A stretch of DNA of 58,573 nt from Hofstenia miamia (lineage: Eukaryota; Xenacoelomorpha; Acoela). The position numbers and the translations under genes are program-made. The stretch spans positions 1,005,565-1,064,137 of the forward strand of contig SCFE01000044.1 in the NCBI GenBank assembly GCA_004352715.1. The letters are read 5' to 3'. This document shows positions 11,109 to 22,878 of this stretch, piece by piece. Each line of letters opens with the position of its first letter. The stretch's first letter is position 1. The notes under the pieces were generated by a model, which was not told the DNA's origin, did not search any database, and was given only the letters and a program-made list of their open reading frames with translations.

Positions 11109-11311
11109 AGCGCAACGTTGTTCTTGTTCATGTGCATAACTATCGTTGCCAAGGTCACTCAGCCGATGTGATCAAGAAAAATCTTATGGAGTTTGATGGC
11201 TGGATCGTCTCAAAAGGCGCAATAAAATGTCTTTGTCTTGTTTGTTTCAATGGTGATGATGACGAATTTGAAATGATGCTTTTGGAATTGAATGATGATT
11301 TTGATGAGTGA
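11109..11311 (+). CDS. Probable terminal exon, RWD/DUF1115-like C-terminus (tentative)
   Basis: A frame open from 11057 runs to TGA at 11309-11311 without an ATG near its start, as expected of a 3' exon. A CAG acceptor at 11106-11108 follows a pyrimidine-rich stretch (tcatccccaactgctcccc). The product reads RNVVLVHVHNYRCQGHSADV, later FDGWIVSKGAIKCLCLVC, and ends in an acidic tail of LLELNDDFDE. The pattern (a beta strand with LVHVHNY, a helix, then a Gly-turn and hydrophobic strand) faintly recalls the C-terminal module of RWDD2/RWDD3 proteins. That family call is a guess. Upstream exons were not found. The GC-richer codons contrast with the flanking DNA. Confidence 0.45.
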
Positions 11312-12088
11312 TAATCAATGATTCAATATCTATGTTAATTGCTTTTAGATGCACATATACCATGAATACATAAATTTTGTATGAATATGCTTTCATTTCA
11401 TATTTCGGTTTGAATCATTAAACGTTAATCGAAAACTTAGAATTTTATAACCAGTAATTTATTTTTTAGTGTTTATTGCGCCTTGAAATTTTTAGAAATA
11501 TGCTATCTTGAATTATGAATTTTCTTAATTTGATTGCAATTTAAATAAAACTAACATCAAGAAAAGTGTTGTTTTTGCAAAAATTTTTCAGAAGATTTTC
11601 CAAACTTAGCTTCTATGCTCTAGGACAGATACAGTCATGTGATAAAAAGAAACAACCGAGTGACGTAAATTTTTTTGTTAAAATTGACCTATCATTGGAT
11701 AATGAAATATGGAGGTCCTAATAATTATTGGAAAATTAAAGATTAAAATTCACTAATTGCATTAATCGACTACAACTTTTGCCATCACAAAGAAATATAA
11801 CACAGATGGCTGTAATAAAATAGTATAAAAAAATAGAGTTAATGTGTCTATGCTATTTTCTGCACGGAGCAATCAATTATTAATGGCTAATTATCAGTTG
11901 TCATCTTTGAATTTAATTGATTATCAAATCATTTTTAGTAATTTTTGCGATCATAGAGATAAATGTAATTTTAACTAGAATAAAGTTATGGATTTTAATC
12001 TTAGTTTAGCCATTCGTGGATTAATGACAACTAATATTCGTATATTCAACTAAATTTGCTTCATTTAGAATGTGACCATCACTCTTAG
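11312..12088. other. 3' flank of the terminal exon, AT-rich
   Basis: Contains AATAAA at about 11544, a possible polyadenylation signal for the exon ending at 11311. Nothing else was recognised. Confidence 0.4.
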
Positions 12089-12335
12089 CAGTGGCGTACT
12101 CAAGGGAGAATATGGTAGAATTTCCCGTCAGGTTTTCAAAATTCAAATTTATATGGTTAAATCAAAAAAAATTTCACAAAATATTTAAAATAATTAAAAA
12201 CTAAGGTGCAAAATTGTATATTTAGGGGCTATTTTTCAATATTTTCAAACTATTTTGAGGGGTTTTACCCCACTTTTATAATTCATTTGTCATAACTGAG
12301 TAGTCCACCTTTAGAAAATCTTCCCTACTCCTCTG
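12089..12335 (+). repeat. hAT-like short interspersed repeat, copy 1
   Basis: Begins CAGTGGCGTACTCAAGGG and ends near CCCTACTCCTCTG. It aligns by eye with the copy at 55187-55407: shared GGTAGAATTTCCC/GGTGGAATTCCCC, CCGTCAGGTTT, GGTCTATTTT-like and AGAAAATC blocks in the same order. Its ends are degenerate inverted repeats. No clear 8-bp target duplication was seen. Confidence 0.6.
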
Positions 12336-12661
12336 ATATTTACTGCTTTGCTCTTAGATTTTTGAAATTGGGTAGTTTTTGATCAGCTATAGCAGTATGC
12401 AAAACTGTGACTCTCACAAAAAATTTATTTTTTAATCCTAAAATTGTTTGCTGTATGTATAGAAAGCTTCAATAACACTACATGCATATTCCTAAACATT
12501 GGGATATTTATTTATTCTCATTCAATGAATAAAGTATTACAAATTCTGTGCCTATATTTCTAACCATACACCATTTGCTTTATTTTACATGAAATATATA
12601 AATTTATACGTGCATGATCAATGTAATATTTTCAACACTCTCACTAATCTCCACCACATTG

Positions 12662-12663
<2 letters not shown>

Positions 12664-12694
<31 letters not shown>

Positions 12695-12900
12695 NNNNNN
12701 NNNNNNNNNNNNNNNNNNNNNNNNNNNNNNNNNNNNNNNNNNNNNNNNNNNNNNNNNNNNNNNNNNNNNNNNNNNNNNNNNNNNNNNNNNNNNNNNNNNN
12801 NNNNNNNNNNNNNNNNNNNNNNNNNNNNNNNNNNNNNNNNNNNNNNNNNNNNNNNNNNNNNNNNNNNNNNNNNNNNNNATATATATATATATATATATAT
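12664..12900. repeat. (TA)n microsatellite spanning an assembly gap
   Basis: TA repeats enter the gap at 12695 and leave it at 12878. The gap (184 N) is probably unresolved TA repeat. Confidence 0.85.
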
Positions 12901-12902
12901 TG

Positions 12903-14745
12903 CGGCCAAATATGTCCCAGTTGCTAAATACGATTGACAAACTATTATGTGAATTCAATTCAGGGGCCGTTCAGAAGAGCCGCAGGCTTGCAATTTTGTC
13001 CTTGTCCCACCTGCAAACAACTTTTTGGTCTCGATTTAGTGCCGCATATCTAACAATTGATATATTTTTGTCGTATATCAAACAAATGAACCAAAATTAA
13101 ACTATAGTAAAGTGCAATACAAATAAAATTAGTAGTTCAGCGTTAAAAAAATTCATTGATACATGTCGAATCAAGGTTTCTCAGAAATTGCATCTGCGGC
13201 TTGAATTGAAAAGCACGATCGACCAATTATTTTTAAGTTCTTATAATGTACACTATTCCAACATGATATCAAATTAAAATCATAATCAAAATTCAAATTT
13301 TGATTGTCTTTTACCTACAAAATGTACTAGTTTTTTTACAGGTGGTAACATCGTTTTCTTCAGTGGTATGAAATATTGATGATTTTTTAGCAGTATATTG
13401 ACACCATGCAGTCGATTTTTCAGACTACTTATCATTTATAAATCCGTCGGAAATCAACTTTGATTTTTTCTATCCCGGTCCCATTGCTTTGATGATTTTT
13501 GTCCCCGTCCCGTCTTGCAATTTTCTACTCAAGACGCTTAACTGCTTATCATTGCAGCATTCAGTGTAGCCACTTAAATTTCACGTTTCCTCCTGTAATT
13601 TGTATTTTGATAATACCATATATTCTCGATGCAAGAGTTATAAAGCTAAATTACCATCATGCATTTTTCAATGCATAAGCTCTGTTCTTATTGTCATGCT
13701 TGTCTTCCTGCAAATTTCTCCGGTGCCAGTACGCATAATTTGATTTTGTCAAACAAGAGACGTCAATTTGGTCTGATGTTTATCATGACAGTTTCGCAAT
13801 AATACGAGCTCATTAGAACAATAAGACTTATATTATCAATGTCGCTGTTATTACTCAATTTTTTTGTCTTTACGTTTACCTAAATACGAATCCGATGCTG
13901 TTCCAACATCCCACAAGTTTATCATTCCTATTATTTCTTAATTCCATTGCAAAACAGTGTCTTGCCCTTGTTATTGGATTATATCATTGAGATTAGAAAG
14001 AGTCAAAATAACTAGGTTATTTCCACAAAAGGATTTTATCAAAGAAAATGTAATATGATATAAATTTGAAAATGGCATAAACATTCATAAGGAATTTTAA
14101 TCAATTTCAAATAAATATATTGCTTAGTATTTTAGAAACAATTGCTGTGCAAACTAATTTTATAAAGTATTAGGGCTGTGTATATTTTAACTATAGTGCT
14201 AAAGCAGGAGCAATCAATTAGTTTAAAGATTAATATATATATTTTTTTGTATCAACAATTAATCAATTGAAATAATATATAATCACAGCTATTTACAGCA
14301 ATAATTGCGACAGCTTGTATTTTTATAGACACAATATATTCATAAAGCTGATCATTTTCTTCATTTTTCCAAAATTATTTGGCTCTTATAAATTTTTATA
14401 TTATGTGTAATTCTACACATAATTCCAATACTTGAAAATCGTCTTCTTATTAAAATGGGATAGTGTCAGCTCTAATAATTCCTTTTTTGAGATTCTAAAA
14501 AATTTTTTGGATTAAATTTCATTCTTTGGTTGCGAGGACTCTGGAGTATTTTTTCAAAATAAGCAATTGTCAGGGTTAGAGAAGTATAATCACTTTGTAA
14601 TAGGACTCAATCCGACACATCTAATGGTTTTGAAAAAATTTCACAACAAAGCCCCTTTGCCAATTTTTATAAATGTTTAAACATTGATGCAACCCAGACA
14701 ATTAACTTAAAAATATTTTGAAAAGTTATACAATTTGTGTGTGTA
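12903..14745. other. Unassigned AT-rich sequence
   Basis: No gene or transposon was recognised. Short open frames here lack splice support. Confidence 0.5.
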
Positions 14746-14772
14746 TGTATATATATATATATATATATATAC

Positions 14773-14857
14773 TCAGTTTTACTATGGAAATCCGAATGGG
14801 GTCTACATCGACATGTGGTGAATTTCTTAATAATTCCATAGTACAACTGACTGATTT
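14773..14857 (-). CDS. Weak exon candidate
   Basis: 85 nt between a CTTAG acceptor (14858-14862) and a GTATAT donor that merges into a TA tract (14767-14772). One frame reads KSVSCTMELLRNSPHVDVDP and then IRISIVKL, ending in phase 1. That phase fits one frame of the 10714-10802 candidate. Another frame is also open. The donor is weak because any TA tract supplies GTATAT. Confidence 0.2.
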
Positions 14858-15157
14858 CTAAGGCCCCTACTTTGGGAATATCTTTATTCGGCTTTGTCAA
14901 AATACTTATTTAATCAATTATGCGAAAACAATTTTTAAGTTAAACATTAAAAAATCACCAATCATTTGTACATTTTGTGAATATATTAGTCAACTGGATT
15001 TTGTGCAGCAGACTCTTAAATATTTTACACATTTTAACCCGCCCAGAAGATTGCCTATACTTCCACACACACACACTATATATGTATGTATGTATGCATG
15101 TCGTTTTAATTCCTGACATTACAACACGTTGCAATGTAAAAAGGAATAGACAGTTTT

Positions 15158-15840
15158 CTATAGGAACCGCGGGCAAATTCCAGTTAATATATAATTGCTA
15201 GCACTATATATTAAAGATCTTTTGAAAATTATAGCATTGTATGTGGGCGTAATTAATTTCCTTCGAGCTTGCATCCTTGAAAATTGAAATTCATTATGTA
15301 ACGGATGGCTGCTGTCATCTAAAATTTTATGAGTGATTGCATCAAACCTTTTCCTGAAATTTGTGTTTATTTGGTTAATGTACCAACTTTTATCCATTTT
15401 TGTAGTTTTTCCAAGTAGTTGCAAAGGTTTTCTAAGTAGCTTTCGTTGACTTTTGGAAATAGCTGGTACCCATACTTCTGATGCATATAAGTAAATTGGA
15501 CAAAATTATGTTTCGAAAACATATTTTTGTTTTCTACACTTAAATGAGAAAGAAAGAAGGATAAGCACTTAATTTTATAATTAACTTTCTTCACAATGCT
15601 TTGAACTTGTGGGTTCCAGTTCAGGCTTTTATCTATATGCAAACCTAAATATTTATAAGTATCAACCTTTTGAATTTCACTTCCATTATCAAAACTTACT
15701 TCAAAATTCTTAACTTTATTCAACGTACCCTTGCGAATATTATGATGTGCAATTACGAGTTCAAACGTTTTCGACAAATTCATTTGCAGGTTTCGCTTTT
15801 CCGACTCGTGAATTAATAGTCTTATACATTCTTGATGCAA
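15158..15840 (-). pseudogene. LINE RT thumb and C-terminal domain
   Basis: KYLGLHIDKSLNWNPQVQS is the standard post-palm block of LINE RTs. It is followed, after a frameshift around 15400, by KRFDAITHKILDDSSHPLHN and ARRKLITPTYN, the typical C-terminal tail. The element's 3' end must lie near or left of 15158. Confidence 0.8.
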
Positions 15841-16438
15841 TTAAAAATCATTTAATGCTGTATTGCTTTGGATATTCGCGATAACCCTCATGTCATCAGA
15901 ATACTTAGAGATGTCGCACTTCTTATGATTTATTCGCAAGTTTTCATTTGATATCATGTTTGTTTCATCATTAATAAGTGTACCGGAAAGTGGACCTCCC
16001 TGTGGCACTCCTACAGCAAATTCAATTTTCTCAGTGTATTCGGTTTTGTTGTAGCGTATTTGTTGAGTCCAATTCTTCATATATGATCTTATCCATTCAG
16101 TTAATCATTCACTAGTTTCCTCTATTCTGTTAGCTAGCTTATTCTGCAATATAGTGTTGAAGGCACTGTTATAGTAAAAAAAGTAACTCTTACTAAAAAT
16201 GTTTTCTAGAATTTAGTGTTTTATATATATAATTCATTGTGTATAGTAATGCATCAATTGTACCTCTCTTAGATTTATATGCAAATTGATAATCATCTAA
16301 AGTATTCTGCATATTCTCAATGTATACGTCCGAAACACGTCTTTCTAAAATTCGTGCTAAAATTGGCGTAACAGTGATTGGACGAAATTTCTTTAAATTG
16401 TTTTCTGCAATAGGCTCGGTGATCTTCGTTTTTGGCAC
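15841..16438 (-). pseudogene. LINE reverse transcriptase, fingers and palm
   Basis: Blocks in order: FRPITVTPILARILERRV, DDYQFAYKSKRGTIDAL, YYNSAFNTIL (block A, in a different frame), FAVGVPQGGPLSGTLI and KYSDDMRVIA (the YxDD catalytic box as YSDD). Stops and a frameshift lie between 16080 and 16193. RT identity is certain; the copy is inactive. Confidence 0.85.
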
Positions 16439-16484
16439 TGGTGTGACGATTGCTGATTTCCATTTTTCAGGTTATGTCATTTTG

Positions 16485-16735
16485 CTAAAACACTTATTGA
16501 AAACTTTAGGATAAATTTTACCTATTAGCATAGAATGATGCTTATAAAACCAAGAAGGGATCTATGACAAGGCCGGCGATGTGTCGACTTTAATTTTTCN
16601 NNNNNNNNNNNNNNNNNNNNCTAAAACACTTATTGAAAACTTTAGGATAAATTTTACCTATTAGCATAGAATGATGCTTATAAAACCAAGAAGGGATCTA
16701 TGACAAGGCTGGCGATGTGTCGACTTTAATTTTTC
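16485..16735. other. 115-bp duplication around a 21-N gap (likely assembly artefact)
   Basis: 16485-16599 and 16621-16735 are the same 115 bp with a single difference (ggccggcg against ggctggcg), placed either side of the N run. This is the mark of two overlapping or allelic contigs scaffolded without merging. Confidence 0.85.
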
Positions 16736-17675
16736 CAAACAAATGTTGAACTCTCTCTTCAGAAACATTCAGAATGTCATGGGAAATACTGCAGGAACCA
16801 CGGCGTTCATCCTTATATTTATCTTTATTGAATCTGCTGAAAAACTCATTGAACATTTTTGCTTCATTTTCATTCACATTTATTTTTATATTAGTTGGTT
16901 TTGTTCTCCTTTTCACTTCCTTTTGTGGCTTTGACAAAGTTAAGTTAGCAGGACGATTTCTCCTGAAATGTCGCACTTTTTGGAAGATAATTCTTCTATT
17001 TAATAGGGTTCTATTTAATAGGGTTCTATGTCCCTTCTTTAAGCATTTCCTTTTAATATTTATCAACTCATTTAAAGAATCATCACGAATTTTAAGCGTT
17101 CTATAGCTAAACAGTGGATTTTTATGCCTTGATTGATGCATTATTTCCAAGAATTTTTGATCCAATTTTTCCACCAAGACTTCAATATTTTCCTCTCTCA
17201 ATCCATCATCCCAATTAGTTCCACTCAGCAACGACATTATTTTCTGTTGGTTATAGAAATTGAAACTGTTTGGCTGTTTTATCTTATTTGGTACTTTAAA
17301 CCTACAGTCAATTTTTGAAGTTAATATTAGGCTTAGGTGATACATTATATTTATATTTCCAAAAGGTGTATCATTTAAAATATCGTAATAGTCAGCCTTT
17401 GTGACATAAGCAACATCAAGTTGTGATAAAGAGGGTAGAAACGTATATTTGTTTACAAGATTTACAAAATTAAAATATTGCAAACATTCAAGACTTTTCT
17501 GATTTGCATCTTCGATCACATATATAAACGCACGTGGATATTTTGAAATACACATATTAACTGAATTCACGAGGATTGATTGTGATCTCTTTTTATTACG
17601 ATCCGGTGGCATGTAGATGTTTACCAGAATAAACAACAGAAAATCCACCTGGAATGCAGGCAGGTCTACAAACAA
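16698..17675 (-). pseudogene. LINE endonuclease C-terminal half and linker
   Basis: 325 codons. Visible APE-like blocks are VNIYMPPDRNKKRS, VIEDANQKSLE (corresponding to the GDxN block, with G changed to E) and LDVAYVT. The expected SDH block appears as FGNINIMYHLSLIL and is altered. Downstream FFSRFNKDKYK belongs to the linker before RT. The lost catalytic residues agree with an inactive copy. A local duplicated word encodes RTLLNRTLLNR. Confidence 0.75.
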
Positions 17676-18080
17676 CAGCTAAAAGTTCAATATCCTTTTC
17701 AGATATTTATATAAACTTTTTTGGCAGATTTCCGGCCCATTTCTTTTCTATGTAGATTATTAAACCTCCTCCTCCCGTTTTATTTGGGAAATTTTGAATA
17801 ATTCTATCATTCCTAAGCATGTAATAATTTTCCAATTGAATTTGCTCATTTAAAATATGAGCCGTTAATTTTGTTTCCTGTAACAGAACCCCATGAAGTT
17901 AATCATAAAATCAGTTTCAGAAAACTTTGATAGTAAACCATTAATATTATTTGAGTAAATTGAGGGAAGTGAATTCTTTTGCTTAGTCCCTTTCCACCTG
18001 AATCCATTTTTCGCCTTCTCTACGATAAAGATTTAAATTCATAACCTTTAGGCTAGCAGCTTCAACTTTACCAGATTGAA

Positions 18081-18590
18081 TTAATGCTCTCCTTTTTTTA
18101 AAGTCTTATTTTCTTGTTTCTGTTCAGCTTTACTAAGTCCCTTTGAAAGATATACCTTAAATTTAAAAGGATTAGAATTTTTAAGGTTCGAAACATTTTT
18201 TAGTACATTCTTTGCTATTATAGGCTCCCGGAGCCTAATTAGCAATGCCCGTGTTTTATTTTTATTATATTTACCAAATCCATATATATCAGATAACTGG
18301 TTTTCATGAAAATTGATATCCAAGCTTTCTAGCAACAGGCACACATTTTTCTTTTCGTCGTATGCTCTCTCTCTCCAATTCGTTCTTTTTCACTCTCGTA
18401 TACGGATTTCTGAACTATGGTTTTGCTCATGTACTGGGCTGCTTTAGTTTCTACCCTTGTAGTGTTTTTTTACAATTTTTGAATATTTCTTAATGTCTTT
18501 TACTGCTGATGAAACCTCTTCCCTTACGTGGGAGAAATCCATCTCAATCACTGGAAAGGTTGTCGAGGTACAAGGCTCACAACACCATAA
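18081..18590 (-). pseudogene. LINE ORF1-type protein fragment
   Basis: The product reads LDINFHENQLSDIYGFGKYN, then NKTRALLIRL and KVYLSKGLSKAEQKQENK. This resembles the RNA-binding fold region of LINE ORF1 or N-terminal proteins (GxGxxxxxKxRxLLIRL, LSKxEQ). A charged, coiled-coil-like piece precedes it in other frames (SSAVKDIKKYSKIVKK and KSVYESEKERIGER), so frameshifts are present. Confidence 0.6.
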
Positions 18591-18999
18591 CAGGCTTCTA
18601 CAAATATTTTCATTTCATTGTAAAATGCTTAACACAGATTTATTCATTTTTGAACAGACTGAATGAAAGACACGTTTGCATTTTGCACATTTTATATTGT
18701 CAGAAATTCGACACTACCTTTTTTGGCATATACTACAAGTTAAAGAAAATTTTTCGTTTGTACAGTTTGAGCACATTGTATTCGAACTCAGGTTTGGAAG
18801 TGTTGATTGCTTCTTTCGACAAGCAATACAAAAAGGCATTATGGAATATGGTTACTATACAAAACTTACCAGAAATTTTCTTATATCCTCTAGGGGGCAT
18901 GTGTTTCACCAAAAAATTAACAAAGAAGTTTCTACAACCCAAATTATAAGTTGAACGTAATAGAAATTTATCTAATGCACAGTGTTTGCAAACAATTCA

Positions 19000-19597
19000 C
19001 AATATTACCGGGGTGATTGAAAAACACAACCGACCACGATAAAAGCAAATATATTTCTATATATATATATTCGTCATAATATTTGAATGAATTTTTAATT
19101 TTAAAAATTAAACACACATCTTTGTAGAAGATATTGCATGAACTGAAACTTGGGTAACCAATTTCGCGAAGTTCTGTTCAAACTTTTAGAACTTAGACTT
19201 AATTTAATTAAATTTCCTAGTGATGCAAACACAAAGAGTTTGTTTTAATACTAATTTAGATTTTAATATAACATTAAAGCTTAAATACTTAATTAAAAAA
19301 TGTGTAAAAAACATTTTCTGATGTTGGTTATTTTTCACAGTTGGATACTTTAATGAAAACAAGCTAATCAAATTAGAGAATTCTTATTATTAATAAATAG
19401 AGTGCTGGATTCTGAAATGATAAATACATTTCTTTGTTTATCTTCCATTAAAAGCATTTAGGCAAATTATATTTCGAGTTTACTATATTATTATTCATTA
19501 TTCAATTCCTAAAATTCAAATATTTTTTAATTTAATGGCGTACAAACACATAATATAAATATATAAATACATACATGCAATGTAAATAAATAAATAA

Positions 19598-19630
<33 letters not shown>
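19000..19630. other. AT-rich spacer ending in a TA tract
   Basis: No gene was recognised. It contains (aaat)n and (TA)n from about 19588 to 19632, the target into which the next element inserted. Confidence 0.5.
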
Positions 19631-19635
<5 letters not shown>

Positions 19636-20558
19636 GGCTGCAAAAAAATGAGACTGAACACCTATTTTTACACGCTTTGTGGAAAAGTATTGAAACGTTT
19701 TAGAAGAAAACTATAAAAATAAAAGACAACGAGAATTTTGTGAACTTTAAAATGGTCAAACAAAAAAGTTAATTAATTAAACTGGTACTTCGTAATTATT
19801 TGAAAACACTTAGCAAACAAATTGTTTTTCTTTGCAAAGTTTCTACTTGATTTCTTCGGAATGGAAACGTTGGAACAGCTTGAAAACGCCTTTGCGACAT
19901 CGCAAATTTNNNNNNNNNNNNNNNNNNNNNNNNNNNNNNNNNNNNNNNNNNNNNNNNNNNNNNNNNNNNNNNNNNNNNNNNNNNNNNNNNNNNNNNNNNN
20001 NNNNNNNNNNNNNNNNNNNNNNNNNNNNNNNNNNNNNNNNNNNNNNNNNNNNNNNNNNNNNNNNNNNNNNNNNNNNNNNNNNNNNNNNNNNNNNNNNNNN
20101 NNNNNNNNNNNNNNNNNNNNNNNNNNNNNNNNNNNNNNNNNNNNNNNNNNNNNNNNNNNNNNNNNNNNNNNNNNNNNNNNNNNNNNNNNNNNNNNNNNNN
20201 NNNNNNNNNNNNNNNNNNNNNNNNNNNNNNNNNNNNNNNNNNNNNNNNNNNNNNNNNNNNNNNNNNNNNNNNNNNNNNNNNNNNNNNNNNNNNNNNNNNN
20301 NNNNNNNNNNNNNNNNNNNNNNNNNNNNNNNNNNNNNNNNNNNNNNNNNNNNNNNNNNNNNNNNNNNNNNNNNNNNNNNNNNNNNNNNNNNNNNNNNNNN
20401 NNNNNNNNNNNNNNNNNNNNNNNNNNNNNNNNNNNNNNNNNNNNNNNNNNNNNNNNNNNNNNNNNNNNNNNNNNNNNNNNNNNNNNNNNNNNNNNNNNNN
20501 NNNNNNNNNNNNNNNNNNNNNNNNNNNNNNNNNNNNNNNNNNNNNNNNNNNNNTCTCT

Positions 20559-20972
20559 GTGCATGAAACCACAGTTGAAAGAACACTGAAAAAAAGTGGA
20601 GTTACAAAAATTGGCAGAAAAAATCGACTTCTGATTACAAAAGAACATCAAGAAAAAAGATTAAATTTCGTGAAAGATTGGAAAGACTACACTTTTGAAG
20701 GTGTTTGGATAACTAATGAGTGCGTATTTCAACTACAGAGAAGCAAAGTACAAGTGTGGTCGTCAAAGAAATGTCAAAGACCAACAAAAGCGGTTCCAAA
20801 GTTCGACCAAAAAATTATGGTTTGGGGAGCACATTCATATTGTGGGTTTTATTTGAAAATTTTAGACGGAAAGGCCACAATCGACAGTCGAAGATATTGC
20901 CAAATTATAGCTGAATTTATGCCTTATGCTGATGCTTTATATGATGATGGATGGATACTCCAACAGGACTGA
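20559..20972 (+). pseudogene. Tc1 transposase fragment (first copy)
   Basis: Reads VERTLKKSGVTKIGRKNRLL, then FEGVWITNECVFQLQ (the first catalytic D of the usual WSDE block is N here), VPKFDQKIMVWGA (the VMVWG block) and WILQQD, followed at once by TGA. The next copy has GGA at that position, so the stop is one base change. The N-terminus is lost in the gap. Confidence 0.8.
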
Positions 20973-20997
20973 GCAACCCCGCACACGTCAGCAAATA

Positions 20998-21465
20998 CGA
21001 TCGTCTGCCTGGCAGTTTTTGTTCGCTGTAAATATTTATCATCGTTGTAAGCGTTATATCTGATACTTTCAGAGTTAATTTAAGTTTTAATTACCTAACG
21101 CAAAGTCGTATTATTTTTAATTACAGATTTCCCTAGCTGCTGATTCGATTAACCTTTTAGATATAACGAAATTTGGTAAATTGGTCTTTATTTTTTCTGA
21201 TATCTTTATACATATTCTATATTTTTAATTGTTATTTATGATTAGTATGTATAACTAATTATAGAGCATCGCTTCGGGTACAGCAGTGCTATTGGTAACC
21301 GTATCTGATTACCAATAACTAATCTGTACCCTAGGGGATGAAGTAGGAATTAAGAGAGTAAAGCTTTATTTGCATGTACGATAACAAGCCAATGTGCTCT
21401 TTCAACTTTCAATGAGTTGAACGTAGGTACTATGTTTTCGTTATTTCTTCGTCGGCCGGAGTCCA
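20998..21465. repeat. 468-bp direct repeat, copy 1
   Basis: Same sequence as 22411-22878 as far as I can read. It contains a perfect 9-bp inverted repeat (TATTGGTAA, ten-base loop, TTACCAATA) and, on the minus strand, an AATAAA within GCAAATAAAGC. This could be LTR-like or unique flanking DNA duplicated by assembly. Confidence 0.8.
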
Positions 21466-21681
21466 TCCAACTATCAGAAGAATTACCATGATCTTTCTTC
21501 TCTGGGTTGTTATTGGAGTACACAATTGGTTCCACGTTATCTAGCTAAATTGCAGATAAGAGGCAAATTACAATTTATTACTCTCTTGTGTTGTTTGGTT
21601 AGAATGTTCCACCGTGAAATGAAGATTCCGAAGTATTGAACATTCTACAATATATAATCAATGCGTTTAGGTACAACGAGN

Positions 21682-22100
21682 GTGGGTTTTATTTGAAAAT
21701 TTTAGACGGAAAAGCCACAATCGACAGTCAAAGATATTGCCAAATTATAGCTGAATTTATGCCTTATGCTGATGCTTTATATGATGATGGATGGATACTC
21801 CAACAGGACGGAGCAACCCCGCACACGTCAGCAAAGACAAAAAATTGGTTTTCTGAAAATAATATCCAGTTTTTGCAATGGCCACCAAGTTCTGCTGATC
21901 TTTCTCCAATCGAAAACGTGTGGCAGATATTGAAAAATGACGTTGAGAAGAAAATTCCGAAAAATATATCCGATTTAAAAGAAAAAATCCAAGAAAGTCA
22001 ACACATTTTGACATCTGAAATGAAGTCCAATTTAATGAAATCAGTTTCAGTTCGTTTGAATGAAGTTATTTCTACAGGAGGAAAACAAATTAGACTTTGA
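21682..22100 (+). pseudogene. Tc1 DD34E transposase, C-terminal half (second copy)
   Basis: Starts just after a single N at 21681 and repeats 20842-20995 with three differences, then runs on to the natural C-terminus. The second catalytic D is in QQDGATPHTS and the E is in SADLSPIENVW, 34 residues apart, which gives the DD34E class of Tc1. The C-terminus reads LNEVISTGGKQIRL and stops at 22098-22100. Without the duplicated block, the two fragments would read as one transposase. Confidence 0.85.
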
Positions 22101-22212
22101 TGCTTTTTACTTATAGTCCTTTAATGTATCTTTAAAATCTTACCTTTCTTGAGTAGTTACGTTCAGTAGTTCAAAAGTAATATGCCTTTTTCTAGTGTCT
22201 TTTTTTGCAGCC

Positions 22213-22250
<38 letters not shown>

Positions 22251-22410
22251 GCATAATCTCGGGGAATTAACACATTTGTATTATTAATGGTCATTATGAG
22301 ATGTTTTCTTCGGTGCTATTAATTATGTGTTTATGCTTATTTTGATTGGTCGCTAGCTTCGAGTCACCATTAGTTTGTGCATATATTAATTTGAATTGTT
22401 ATTCAATGCT

Positions 22411-22878
22411 CGATCGTCTGCCTGGCAGTTTTTGTTCGCTGTAAATATTTATCATCGTTGTAAGCGTTATATCTGATACTTTCAGAGTTAATTTAAGTTT
22501 TAATTACCTAACGCAAAGTCGTATTATTTTTAATTACAGATTTCCCTAGCTGCTGATTCGATTAACCTTTTAGATATAACGAAATTTGGTAAATTGGTCT
22601 TTATTTTTTCTGATATCTTTATACATATTCTATATTTTTAATTGTTATTTATGATTAGTATGTATAACTAATTATAGAGCATCGCTTCGGGTACAGCAGT
22701 GCTATTGGTAACCGTATCTGATTACCAATAACTAATCTGTACCCTAGGGGATGAAGTAGGAATTAAGAGAGTAAAGCTTTATTTGCATGTACGATAACAA
22801 GCCAATGTGCTCTTTCAACTTTCAATGAGTTGAACGTAGGTACTATGTTTTCGTTATTTCTTCGTCGGCCGGAGTCCA
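22411..22878. repeat. 468-bp direct repeat, copy 2
   Basis: Second copy of the block above. It ends at a single N (22879) that joins it to a TA tract. Left of it (22250-22410) is sequence not present beside copy 1. Confidence 0.8.

Larger units (their letters stand above)
15158..18950 (-). mobile_element. Decayed APE-type non-LTR retrotransposon (Jockey/I-like LINE)
   Basis: Minus-strand element read from about 18950 leftward: a degenerate N-terminal zinc-finger-like piece (about 18733-18942), an ORF1-type segment (18081-18590), an endonuclease and linker (16698-17675), RT fragments (15841-16438) and the RT thumb with C-terminus (15158-15840). Domain order is that of APE-type LINEs. Multiple frameshifts and stops show it is inactive. 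A 21-N gap at 16600-16620 with a duplicated 115-bp block interrupts it. The motif GVPQGGPLS suggests the Jockey/I/R1 side of the LINE tree. Confidence 0.85.
19633..22215 (+). mobile_element. Tc1-type DD34E transposon, gapped and scrambled
   Basis: The ends are GTTGGCTGCAAAAAAA at the left and its exact reverse complement at the right (22200-22215), each abutting TA inside TA microsatellites. The interior holds transposase fragments, a 644-N gap (19910-20553), and an inserted foreign block (20996-21680) whose edges look like assembly joins. The true element is probably about 1.3-1.8 kb. Confidence 0.8.

Noticed and set aside
12082-12357. CTCTTAG on both sides of the hAT-like repeat as a target duplication
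   Set aside because: The right CTCTTAG lies 15 bases beyond the repeat end defined by the better-preserved second copy, so the match is probably coincidence.
18509-18954. Plus-strand open frames of 92-146 codons
   Set aside because: They lie antisense to the LINE N-terminal region and show no family resemblance.
19773-20651. Long open frames through the N gap
   Set aside because: They are open only because N codons are not stops.
21350-21535. 61-codon minus frame MEPIVYSNNNPEKK as a gene
   Set aside because: It lies within the duplicated block, has no recognised relatives, and its second copy (22763-22945) is broken by a join.
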